Source of the DNA: Clostridium sp. CX1
GTDB taxonomy: Bacteria; Bacillota; Clostridia; Clostridiales; Clostridiaceae
Length of the DNA stretch: 64,000 nucleotides
Direction: 5' to 3'
Assembly (NCBI RefSeq): GCF_025398335.1
Contig: NZ_JAODOO010000015.1
Span: 43,314 to 107,313, forward strand
Part shown: positions 14,677 through 22,732 of the stretch, piece by piece
How the letters are laid out: each line of letters starts with the position of its first letter
How positions within the stretch are numbered: position 1 is the first letter of the stretch
Notes under the pieces: generated by a model
What the model was told of the DNA's origin: nothing
Databases searched by the model: none
The model's input: the letters and a program-made list of their open reading frames with translations, nothing else
Made by a program: the position numbers and the translations under genes

Positions 14677-14888
14677 TATTATGTGATTTTATTGTGAAAG
14701 TATGTTTTAGTCTTCTCATCATTTCCTATAAACAACATAACTGTTTCTAAGATTTTATGTAATGCAGTACATTTCAAATAGTAGATACGTATGATAATTG
14801 AAATGTCACCTAAAAAGTTGGTCGTTTTTATAATTAAATCCGAAAAAAGAGCCAGTGATTAAGATTTGTTTGTTAATAATACATGGAC

Positions 14889-14921
14889 AAAAAAGTTCAC
14901 AAATAGTCCCTATGTAGTTCA
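14889..14921 (+). promoter_or_regulatory. Conserved leader element with AGTTCA direct repeats upstream of the DUF6448 gene
   Basis: A GTTCACAAATAGTCCCTAT block occurs here and again at 18911-18932, upstream of the truncated second copy. Here AGTTCA appears twice, with starts 22 bp (two helical turns) apart, as expected for tandem binding by an OmpR-type response regulator. The remainder of the 14677-15000 gap has no gene I can support. Confidence 0.5.
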
Positions 14922-15000
14922 AATTTGCTCCATAAAATAAAAACATACCCAACGAGATATTAACGTAATAACCTAGTATATTTTAAGGAGGAAATTTTTT

Positions 15001-15738
15001 ATGAAAACAGGAACAAAAGCAGCTAAGTTTATTGGAAGGTCTTTAATGGCTCTTTCCATTGTTGCAGCATTGCCTGTAATGGCAAGCGCTCATTGTGATA
15101 CTATGGAGGGACCTACTATTTCAGATGCAAAAAAGGCGTTGGAGAGTAATAACGTTAATTATGCATTAAAATGGGTTCAACCGGAAAATGAAAAAGAAAT
15201 AACACAGGTGTTTGAACAAGCTATAAAAGCTAAGGAAGTAAGTGCTGAAGCAAAGGATCTTGCTGATAAGAAGTTCTTTGAAGAGCTAGTGAAAGTTCAC
15301 AGAGCAGGAGAAGGTGCTCCTTTCACAGGTGTGAAACCTGTAGGGACTCCTATTGATGAAAAGGTAGCGGCAGCAGATAAAGCTATTGAAATTGGAAACT
15401 TATCGCCATTAGAAGGTATGGTACCTGAGGAAAAAATGCCCGAACTAATAGAGAGATTTGAAGAGGTAATGGCTTTAAAGAATTTTGATGTAAACAATGT
15501 TGATGCTGGAAGAGAATATATAGAAGCTTATGTAAGTTTCTTTAAATTTGCTGAAGGTGAAGAAGAAGGACATGCTGCTCATGGTGAAGCTAAAGAGAGT
15601 GCACATGCTGAAGCTGGAGAAAGCCAAAAAGTTAGCAATCCGAAAACTGCAGATATGGGAACAATACCATTTGTTGCTACCTCAGCAGTAACAGGGCTTG
15701 CAACTCTTGCTCTAGGATTAAAGAAAAAATCTAAATAA
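15001..15738 (+). CDS. Secreted DUF6448 protein with NPKTAD sortase sorting signal
   Basis: A 245-residue surface protein. A signal peptide (residues 1-30) should be cleaved after ASA, giving a mature N-terminus His-Cys-Asp. The DUF6448 domain spans about 31-178 (HCDTMEGPTISDAKKALE, FFEELVKVHRAGEGAPFTG, DVNNVDAGREYIEAYVSFF). An acidic, His-rich linker follows (EGHAAHGEAKESAHAEAGES). The cell-wall sorting signal NPKTAD (213-218), a hydrophobic segment and a KKKSK tail end the protein. AAGGAGG precedes the ATG. A class B sortase gene follows 149 bp downstream and is the obvious anchoring enzyme. The DUF6448 function is unknown. The histidines suggest metal binding, which is inference. Confidence 0.85.
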   Translation: MKTGTKAAKFIGRSLMALSIVAALPVMASAHCDTMEGPTISDAKKALESNNVNYALKWVQPENEKEITQVFEQAIKAKEVSAEAKDLADKKFFEELVKVHRAGEGAPFTGVKPVGTPIDEKVAAADKAIEIGNLSPLEGMVPEEKMPELIERFEEVMALKNFDVNNVDAGREYIEAYVSFFKFAEGEEEGHAAHGEAKESAHAEAGESQKVSNPKTADMGTIPFVATSAVTGLATLALGLKKKSK

Positions 15739-15810
15739 ACATAACTGTATCAATTACATGAACCTATTCTAGTAGGATTTTGAAAACATAATCCTAATAA
15801 GTACTATAAT

Positions 15811-15852
15811 ATTTCCTTCCTCGATGTTTATTCGGTGAGGGAAATTTTTTTA
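15811..15852 (+). terminator. Terminator of the DUF6448 gene
   Basis: ATTTCC-TT-CCTC (15811-15822) pairs with GAGGGAAAT (15837-15845) with a bulge, then a run of seven T. Confidence 0.75.
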
Positions 15853-15886
15853 TAACTAGTAATACACAATAATAAGAGGTAAGGTT

Positions 15887-16630
15887 ATGAATTTAAAATT
15901 AAAAATTTTTAAAAGAATACTTTTCATTACGCTGCTTATAGTATTTAGTTATTCTGCTATTATGACAGGGTATAGATTGGTAGATAAATACCGTAATGAT
16001 AAATTAAATAAAAGCATAACTACAATTTATAATGAAAGCAAAGTAAGTAAGAATGAGGATAAAGGTCAACAGTTTATGGAGCCTCTTTTAAAAGTTAACA
16101 AAGATGCTGTAGGATGGCTTAATATAAATAACACTAGAATTAACTATCCTGTAGTTCAGGGTAAGGATAATGAGTATTACCTTAATCATAATTTTGAAAA
16201 AGAATCCAGTAATTATGGAAGTATTTTTGTGGATTACCGTAACAAGAATCTTGAAAACTTTGTTAACGGTGAAAAAAATATAATTATATATGGTCATCAT
16301 ATGAAAGATGGAACAATGTTTGGTGATTTAAAGCTGTATAAAGATGAAAAATTCTTTAAGGACAATCAGATTATCACCTTTAACATATTAGGTGAACAAT
16401 ATAAATGGCAGGTTTTTTCTGCCTACGTAACAGGCACAGATTTTAATTACATAAAAACTGATTTTAAAGATGATGTTGAGGTCAATGAATTTATAAAGAG
16501 TATAAAAGAGAAATCTTTGTATGTAAATGACACAACTCTAAATTCAAAGGATGTAATTCTTACATTGTCAACTTGCAGTTATGAGTTCGAAAATGCTAGA
16601 TTTGTAGTACATTTCAAGTTGATTAAATAG
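15887..16630 (+). CDS. srtB: Class B sortase
   Basis: A membrane-anchored cysteine transpeptidase that joins sorting-signal proteins to peptidoglycan. It has an N-terminal membrane helix (about residues 9-27) and a sortase barrel with GWLNINNTRINYPVVQG. Catalytic His is in YGHH (137/138), catalytic Cys230 is in TLSTC and Arg238 is in NARFVVHF. The TLSTCSYE ending is characteristic of class B. Length (247) is normal. The neighbouring DUF6448 protein carries NPKTAD, similar to the S/N-P-x-T-G motifs used by clostridial SrtB enzymes, so this is probably a dedicated enzyme-substrate pair. A two-component system follows directly. Confidence 0.92.
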   Translation: MNLKLKIFKRILFITLLIVFSYSAIMTGYRLVDKYRNDKLNKSITTIYNESKVSKNEDKGQQFMEPLLKVNKDAVGWLNINNTRINYPVVQGKDNEYYLNHNFEKESSNYGSIFVDYRNKNLENFVNGEKNIIIYGHHMKDGTMFGDLKLYKDEKFFKDNQIITFNILGEQYKWQVFSAYVTGTDFNYIKTDFKDDVEVNEFIKSIKEKSLYVNDTTLNSKDVILTLSTCSYEFENARFVVHFKLIK

Positions 16631-16642
16631 GTTGAAACTAAA

Positions 16643-16660
16643 CTGTAACATAAGTTACAG
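16643..16660 (+). terminator. Palindrome after srtB, possible terminator
   Basis: CTGTAAC-ATAA-GTTACAG followed by ATATTTTTAT, 12 bp after the srtB stop. It could also be an operator. Confidence 0.5.
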
Positions 16661-16692
16661 ATATTTTTATGGAATATGATATTATAGTAAAG

Positions 16693-16713
16693 ATAACAGA
16701 TTGAAACTGTTAT
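16693..16713. promoter_or_regulatory. Palindrome upstream of the two-component system
   Basis: ATAACAG-N7-CTGTTAT lies 52 bp before the response regulator start. Candidate autoregulatory site. Confidence 0.35.
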
Positions 16714-16765
16714 AGCAGTTAATCGTATAGAGAATAAAACATATATTTAATCGTGGAGGTTTTAT

Positions 16766-17470
16766 ATGGAAAATAAAAAAGTTCTTGTTGTAGATGATGA
16801 AGAAAATGTATCAGAACTTCTTAAGCTATACTTAGAGGCAGAGGGATTTGTAGTAGAGACAGCAGGTGATGGGTTAAAGGCTCTAGAGTTAGCTGGGAAA
16901 TTCAAACCAGATTTAATTATATTAGATATTATGCTTCCTCTTAAGGATGGATGGCAGGTGGCTAAAGAACTAAGAAAAGATATGGATACACCTATAATAA
17001 TGCTTTCTGCAAAGGGAGAAGAATCAGATAAAATTCTTGGACTTAATTTAGGTGGTGATGATTATGTAACCAAGCCTTTTTCACCAGGGGAAGTAGCAGC
17101 AAGAGTTAAGGCTATTTTAAGAAGAGTGAGGAACGAGGAACAAGAAAAAGATATTTTGAACTTTCCATATCTTATAATTGACTTTTCTAAATATGAAATT
17201 ATTATTAATGGGGTTAAAATAGTAAGCACTCCAAAAGAAGTTGAAATGCTATGGTTATTGGCAAGCAATGTTGGTAGAGTTTTTACAAGAGATCAGCTAC
17301 TAAATAAAATTTGGGGTTATGATTACCTAGGTGATTCACGAACTGTTGATACTCATGTAAAAAGGTTACGTCGAAAAATGGAAAACAATCATCCATACAC
17401 CTATATACAAACAGTTTGGGGAGTAGGGTATAAATTTGAGGTAGTGAAAAATGAAGAGAAATCTATTTAG
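16766..17470 (+). CDS. OmpR/PhoB family response regulator
   Basis: A 234-residue transcription factor. The receiver domain spans residues 1-120 with the acidic pocket VVDDEE, phospho-acceptor Asp in DLIILDIMLP and KPFSPGE lysine. The C-terminal winged HTH of the Trans_Reg_C type (TPKEVEMLWLLASNVGRVFT, SRTVDTHVKRLRRKM) binds DNA. GTGGAGG precedes the ATG. Its end overlaps the histidine kinase start by 20 bp, so the two are co-translated. Lying between the sortase and a DUF6448 remnant, it is the natural candidate to bind the repeated AGTTCA element upstream of the DUF6448 gene. That link is inference. Confidence 0.92.
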   Translation: MENKKVLVVDDEENVSELLKLYLEAEGFVVETAGDGLKALELAGKFKPDLIILDIMLPLKDGWQVAKELRKDMDTPIIMLSAKGEESDKILGLNLGGDDYVTKPFSPGEVAARVKAILRRVRNEEQEKDILNFPYLIIDFSKYEIIINGVKIVSTPKEVEMLWLLASNVGRVFTRDQLLNKIWGYDYLGDSRTVDTHVKRLRRKMENNHPYTYIQTVWGVGYKFEVVKNEEKSI

Positions 17471-18905
17471 TAAACTTTTTTTAACTTATCTTTTATTAAT
17501 ATTACTTGCTATTGGAATAGTAAGTTCACTATTTTATATTTTCTTTAATAACTATTACTATGGAATTAGAGAACAACAGCTTCTTACTCAAGGGAAAGAA
17601 ATATCCAAAGTTGTAAGTACTAACATAAAAAATAAGGATTTTGCTCAAATGGATGAGACAATAAAGGTTTATAATAAAATCAATGTTTCACGTATGTGGA
17701 TTGTTAACAAAGAAGGAAATATTATTAGTGGTCCAAGTAAGATTGATAATCCTGATAATGAATGTCCGGAAAGTGAGGAGATAAGAAGAGCACTTAATGG
17801 AGAAATAGTTATAAATCGTGGGAATATAAGATATTCAGCTGACCCAGTTCTGTCTGTAGCTTTGCCGATATATGTTGAAGGTAATATAGGAGGAGCGGTG
17901 TTTGTTTGTAATCCACTTTCAGACATTAATAATAGCATTTCTCAAGCTCTAAAAATTGTGATTCTTGCTGGTGTTATAGCAGTTATTGTTTTAGCTTCAG
18001 TAAGTTTTTTTATATCAAGAAACATTACAAAACCTATTAAAGAAATAACAGAAATATCTTTGGAAATGGCTAAAGGCAATTTTACTCAGAGAGTTAAATT
18101 TACTTCTAATGACGAAATAGGAAAATTAGCTGAAACATTTAACTATATGACAGTAAAGCTAGATAAAACCTTAAGAGACTTAGAACATGAAAAAGATAAA
18201 ATGATTGAAATGGAAAGGATGCAAAGAGAGTTTGTAGCAAATGCATCTCATGAACTTCGCACTCCCCTTACTTCAGTGAGAGGATATATTGAGGCAATTC
18301 TTGATGGAGTTATAAATAAAAAAGAACAGGAAAAGAAATATCTCAGAATTGTTCTTAAAGAAACATTAAGATTACACAGGCTAGTAAATAGTCTTTTAGA
18401 TTTATCTAGGATGGAAGCTGGACATGTTAAGATAAATAAAAGACAGTTGTCTATTAATGAGGTTATTGAAAAAGCTGTTAATAGATTAAAACCATTAGCT
18501 GAGGAAAATGATCTTTCTTTAGAACTAGAGAAATCAGCGGATTTACCTAAAGTAATAGGAGATGAAGATTTAATAGAACAAGTAATTATTAATTATGTTA
18601 CAAATGCTGTAAGATTTACTCCAAAGAGCGGAAGAATATTAGTTAAGTCAGATATAAGTGACGGTAAGGTTAATGTACATGTTATAGACACAGGTATAGG
18701 AATTTCTCCGGAAGAATTACCTAATGTTTGGAAAAGGTTTTATAAAATTAATGATGCAAGACCTTTATCTAAAGAAGGGTCAGGTTTAGGACTATCTTTA
18801 GTAAAAGAACTAATGGAACTTTTAGGAGGTAGGGCATGGGCAGAAAGTTTCCCAGGAAAAGGTTCTATTTTTAGTTTTAGTTTACCTGTTAAAGAAAGGC
18901 AGTGA
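17451..18905 (+). CDS. Membrane sensor histidine kinase
   Basis: A 484-residue kinase partner of the preceding regulator. Membrane helix 1 is at about residues 9-30, an extracellular sensor at 31-165 (VSRMWIVNKEGNIISGPSK), helix 2 at about 168-190 and HAMP at about 191-243. HisKA has the phospho-acceptor His in FVANASHELRTPLTS. The ATPase domain has N-box IEQVIINYVTNAVRFTP, G1 DTGIGI and G2 GSGLGLSLV. The domain order is that of PhoR/WalK-like kinases. The ATG lies inside the regulator reading frame. The signal is unknown. A copy of the DUF6448 leader begins four bases after its stop codon. Confidence 0.92.
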   Translation: MKRNLFSKLFLTYLLLILLAIGIVSSLFYIFFNNYYYGIREQQLLTQGKEISKVVSTNIKNKDFAQMDETIKVYNKINVSRMWIVNKEGNIISGPSKIDNPDNECPESEEIRRALNGEIVINRGNIRYSADPVLSVALPIYVEGNIGGAVFVCNPLSDINNSISQALKIVILAGVIAVIVLASVSFFISRNITKPIKEITEISLEMAKGNFTQRVKFTSNDEIGKLAETFNYMTVKLDKTLRDLEHEKDKMIEMERMQREFVANASHELRTPLTSVRGYIEAILDGVINKKEQEKKYLRIVLKETLRLHRLVNSLLDLSRMEAGHVKINKRQLSINEVIEKAVNRLKPLAEENDLSLELEKSADLPKVIGDEDLIEQVIINYVTNAVRFTPKSGRILVKSDISDGKVNVHVIDTGIGISPEELPNVWKRFYKINDARPLSKEGSGLGLSLVKELMELLGGRAWAESFPGKGSIFSFSLPVKERQ

Positions 18906-18908
18906 ACG

Positions 18909-18932
18909 AAAAAGTTCACAAATAGTCCCTAT
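18909..18932 (+). repeat. Second copy of the DUF6448 leader element
   Basis: Repeats the block at 14890-14913 almost base for base (AAAAAGTTCACAAATAGTCC and on), followed by AGTCCA in place of the second AGTTCA. It begins immediately after the kinase stop. Confidence 0.75.
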
Positions 18933-19017
18933 ATAGTCCAAAATAAATCTTTAAAATAAAATCATACTTAATCAAGTGCAAAACTAAAGCTTTGTGCTAA
19001 GGATTAAATTATATTTT

Positions 19018-19230
19018 TATGAAGGTTTAAGGCCAGTAAGAACTCCTATAGATGAAGTAGTATTGGCAGCAGATAAAGCTATTGAAGTTGGAAACTTATC
19101 TTCATTGGAAGGAATGGTACCTGAAGAAAGAATGCCCAAATTAATAGAGAGATTTGAAGAGGTAATGGCTTTAAAGAATTTTGATGTAAACAATGTTGAT
19201 GCTGGAGATTTACAAAAAACCACTACTTAA
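19018..19230 (+). pseudogene. Truncated duplicate of the DUF6448 gene
   Basis: The reading frame (GLRPVRTPIDEVVLAADKAI through NFDVNNVDAG) matches residues about 110-170 of the protein encoded at 15001-15738, with only a few substitutions. The signal peptide, first third, His-rich region and sorting signal are absent, and no ribosome binding site precedes it. With the duplicated leader at 18909 this is the remains of a second DUF6448 gene that lost its 5' and 3' parts. The last codons run into a terminator. Confidence 0.8.
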
Positions 19231-19257
19231 CTTTATATTTTTAAGTAGTGATTTTTT
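19221..19257. terminator. Bidirectional terminator between the DUF6448 remnant and nrdJ
   Basis: CACTACTTAA (19221-19230) pairs with TTAAGTAGTG (19241-19250), with ATTTTTT after it and AAAAAA before it, so it can work in both directions. Confidence 0.8.
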
Positions 19258-19342
19258 ATTGAATCATTTGAATATTAATGGATAAATATTCTCTTTTTAG
19301 TAAAGCTTCTAATTGTATCAGTAAAGGCTAATGCTTTTCCTC

Positions 19343-22300
19343 CTAACTGCAGCCAGTAGTAGATCCACAGTCCAAGCATACCATGCAGGTTCCGTTTCTC
19401 ACCATTCTAGTGCTGGAGCAGGTAGAGCAAGTAGAACCATAAACTCTTTCGCCATCTACCTTTTTAGTTTTAACCTCGCCGTCCTTGGAAGTTAAAGAAT
19501 CTACTGCAGCCTCAGTATTTGAACCTATTGTATCTTCATTATAATTTTCAGGCTTAACCTGACACCTTGAGAAATCTCCAAGCTCAATGTCAATAACCTT
19601 ACTTATTAAATCTGAAATAGATGATACATATTTTATATAAGGGTGCTTTTGTACAAAGCCATAAGGCTCATATTTTTGTCCTCTTAACATTCTAGCTATA
19701 TCTTGAGGAGCTACATGATATTGAAGCATTACAGAAATTGACTTGGATAGTGAATTTAGAAGTCCTGTAATTATTGTACCTTCTCTATCCGTTGTTATAT
19801 ATATTTCTGATATTTCACCATTTTGGCGTCTATTCACTGTAGTATAAATCTTAACATCATCAATTTGAGCAGGATGAGTAGTACCCTGACGAATGCCTAC
19901 AGGTTTATCCCGTCTTGAATACTTTACTCCCTTTTGCAGCTCTCTAGTTTTAGCAAGAAGCTGCTGATAAGTTAGATTCTCAAGTTTTGTATCATTGTTA
20001 TCTCCTAAGCTGGTATTTAAAGGTTGAGCTGCCTTGGAGGAGTCTCTATATAAGGTTATTCCCTTTACCCCATGCTTCCAGGAAGATAAAATTACTTTTT
20101 TAAAGTCTTCTACTGTTGCAGTTTTAGGTAGGTTTACAGTTTTAGATATAGCACCAGATATTAATGGTGTTATTGCTGCTACCATAAGCACATGACCCAT
20201 TGGTGCTATGTATCTTTCACCACTTCCACAACGATTTGATGTATCAAATATAGGAAGATGTTCTTCTTTTAAATGGGGAGCACCCTCTATTTTGCCATCT
20301 AAAATCTTTTCATAACTAAACCCATTTTCATTTACTGTTTCCTTTTCAAGAACGTAATTCAAAATGTCTTCTATTTGATCTTTAGTGTAGCCAAGCTTCT
20401 TTAGGGCTATAGTTATAACAGGATTTATAATTGTCATAAATCCACCGCCAGAAAGCTTCTTATATACGATATGGCTGAAAAATGGCTCTATAGATGTAGC
20501 ACCGCAGTCCATAGCAAAGGATATAGTTCCTGTTGGAGCTATAACAGAAACTTGAGCGTTTCTAAATCCAGCTTCACTACCGGATTGAAGAGCCTTAACC
20601 CAAGAGTCTTTTAAAGCGGAACTTATATAATTCAATCCTTCTCTATTTAAGTTCTCATGGTCAACCTTTGTAGGTTCGTAGTTTAAACCTTCAAATTCAG
20701 GGTTAAACCTAGCGTCCTTAGCCTTACTTAGGAAATCTAAGTTAACTCCAGCTGCTCTAGCATGATTTCTTATAACTCTCATCATGTGAGGCTTATTTAT
20801 CTCGAATTTTGCAAAGGAGCCCACTTCTTTAGCCATAAGTGAGGATACATAGTAAGAATAACCGGTAAGAGTACCAATTAAAGCTGCAGCCAAAGTTCTA
20901 GCTTCCTCTGAGTCATAAGGGTAGCCCATAACCATGAATAAGGAAGCTATATTAGCAACTCCAAGTCCTGTTGCTCTAAACAGGTAGGTTTTTCTTGCAA
21001 TATCAGCAGTCGGGAACTGCCCCCAGTGAATTGATGCTTCAAGAATTAACTGAGTAAGACCTATAACATGTAGGTATCCTTCTATATCAAATTTATTAGT
21101 ATTTACATCATAAAATTTATATATGTTAATAGAAGCTAAGTTACAGGAGGAGTCATCTAAAAAGGCATATTCTCCACAAGGATTTGTAGAGTTAATTTTG
21201 TTATAATCTGCATTTACAACACCATCCTCTCCCGCTGGACAAGTATGCCAAGCATTAAAGGTATCATCAAACTGTGGAGCAGGGTCAGCACAGTTCCAAG
21301 CAGAGGAGTTAAAAGCTTCCCATATATCAGAAACCTTAGCAGTTTTATTTACCTTTGAATCAACTCTTCCTTTTAGATCTATTGTTTCATCGGATTTTTT
21401 TTCTAAGTCCTCAACCTTTTTCATAAAGTAATCTGAAAATCTTATAGAATTATTGCTGTTTTGTCCTGATACAGTTTCATATGCTTCTCCGTCTATATCA
21501 ATATCATACCCCATCTTTCCAAGGGCTCTTACTTTATTTTCTTCTTTTGCTTTCCAGGTTATAAAATCCATGATCTCAGGATGATCTACATCAAGGCATA
21601 CCATTTTTGCAGCTCTTCTTGTAGTACCACCAGACTTTATAGCTCCTGCATTTCTATCAAGACCTTTTAAGAAACTCATAAGTCCTGAAGATACACCGCC
21701 GCCGGAAAGTTTTTCACCTTTTCCTCTTATACGAGAAAAGTTAGTACCAGTACCAGAACCGCCTTTAAAAAGCTTTGTTTCTGTTACATACTGCTCCGAT
21801 ATGGAATGAGGACCTAGAAGCTTATCCTCAATAGATAATATGAAGCAAGCTGAGGCTTGAGTTCTTGAATAGTTATCCGAACTTTCTACTACCTTTCCTT
21901 CCTTTTCATCAAAATAAAAATGACCTTGTTTAGTACCTTTTATACCATAGGATTGAGCAAGACCAGTGTTAAACCACTGAGGAGAATTAGGTGCATACAT
22001 TTGGTTCAATAAAGTATAAACGGCTTCATCGTAAAAAATGGATGCTTCTTCTTCTGTTTTAATTATTGCCTCATCCTTTAGTGACTGACACCAAAAATTA
22101 ACCATTCTATCTGCTATAGATCTCATACTGTTCTCATAGCCAGTTTCACTTGGAACTCCAGCCTTTCTGAAGTATTTTGAAGCTATAATATCGCAGGCAT
22201 TTTGAGAATAATTTTCTGGAAACTCCAATTCTTTCATATCAACTAATACTTTATCTGTTTTATGGTCTTTTAAAAATACATCAACCTTTTTCCACTTAAA

Positions 22301-22381
22301 CAAATCGTAAACTGTTTTATCACTATGTATTTCTAGTTCTTTTGTATAATATCTTTTAAATAAACTCTTTATAGAATCCAA
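19343..22381 (-). CDS. nrdJ: Adenosylcobalamin-dependent (class II) ribonucleotide reductase
   Basis: Reduces ribonucleotides to deoxyribonucleotides with a B12-generated thiyl radical, so it works with or without oxygen. Visible signatures are NSPQWFNTGL, the substrate-site loop NPCGEYAFLDDSSCNLASIN, ERYIAPMGHVL, and a Cys-rich C-terminal tail (CSTCSS, then CMVCLDCGSTTGC) for redox relay or zinc. I place the start at TTG 22381, ten bases after GGGAGG. An ATG further upstream (22453) would lie inside an NrdR box. Length about 1012 residues. Two NrdR boxes in the promoter show control by the ATP/dATP-sensing repressor NrdR. Confidence 0.93.
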   Translation of the reverse strand: MDSIKSLFKRYYTKELEIHSDKTVYDLFKWKKVDVFLKDHKTDKVLVDMKELEFPENYSQNACDIIASKYFRKAGVPSETGYENSMRSIADRMVNFWCQSLKDEAIIKTEEEASIFYDEAVYTLLNQMYAPNSPQWFNTGLAQSYGIKGTKQGHFYFDEKEGKVVESSDNYSRTQASACFILSIEDKLLGPHSISEQYVTETKLFKGGSGTGTNFSRIRGKGEKLSGGGVSSGLMSFLKGLDRNAGAIKSGGTTRRAAKMVCLDVDHPEIMDFITWKAKEENKVRALGKMGYDIDIDGEAYETVSGQNSNNSIRFSDYFMKKVEDLEKKSDETIDLKGRVDSKVNKTAKVSDIWEAFNSSAWNCADPAPQFDDTFNAWHTCPAGEDGVVNADYNKINSTNPCGEYAFLDDSSCNLASINIYKFYDVNTNKFDIEGYLHVIGLTQLILEASIHWGQFPTADIARKTYLFRATGLGVANIASLFMVMGYPYDSEEARTLAAALIGTLTGYSYYVSSLMAKEVGSFAKFEINKPHMMRVIRNHARAAGVNLDFLSKAKDARFNPEFEGLNYEPTKVDHENLNREGLNYISSALKDSWVKALQSGSEAGFRNAQVSVIAPTGTISFAMDCGATSIEPFFSHIVYKKLSGGGFMTIINPVITIALKKLGYTKDQIEDILNYVLEKETVNENGFSYEKILDGKIEGAPHLKEEHLPIFDTSNRCGSGERYIAPMGHVLMVAAITPLISGAISKTVNLPKTATVEDFKKVILSSWKHGVKGITLYRDSSKAAQPLNTSLGDNNDTKLENLTYQQLLAKTRELQKGVKYSRRDKPVGIRQGTTHPAQIDDVKIYTTVNRRQNGEISEIYITTDREGTIITGLLNSLSKSISVMLQYHVAPQDIARMLRGQKYEPYGFVQKHPYIKYVSSISDLISKVIDIELGDFSRCQVKPENYNEDTIGSNTEAAVDSLTSKDGEVKTKKVDGERVYGSTCSTCSSTRMVRNGTCMVCLDCGSTTGCS

Positions 22382-22419
22382 TAGAAGTCTACCTCCCTGT
22401 ATGTAAGTATTTACAACAA

Positions 22420-22467
22420 TCACTATATATAGTAGTGTAGTTAATTTCTGCACACTATATATAGTGT
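22420..22467 (-). promoter_or_regulatory. Tandem NrdR boxes upstream of nrdJ
   Basis: Box 1 is TCACTATATATAGTAG (22420-22435) and box 2 is the perfect palindrome ACACTATATATAGTGT (22452-22467). Their CTATATATAG cores are 32 bp apart centre to centre (three helical turns), as known for NrdR sites ahead of ribonucleotide reductase genes. Confidence 0.9.
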
Positions 22468-22732
22468 CTTTATTATTATAAAGCAGATTTAACAGAAATT
22501 CAATGAGAACTACTAATATACATTTTGAATATAGGCTTTAGAAATTATACGGCTTTTGATAAAAAATGTAAAAGGTATATTTACGACTTTATAAGGGAAA
22601 TATTTTAATGTAATAATTAGAGGAAAAATCCTGTATTGTTTTGTAACAAAATGTAGAAAGATTATTGATTCACTTAATGTGCTATGATAAAGTGACAACG
22701 TTGTTTGATTTTATACAAAGAGGAGGATTCAA

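Noticed and set aside
17451..17470. Frameshift between response regulator and kinase
   Set aside because: The 20-bp overlap is normal translational coupling. Both proteins have complete domains.
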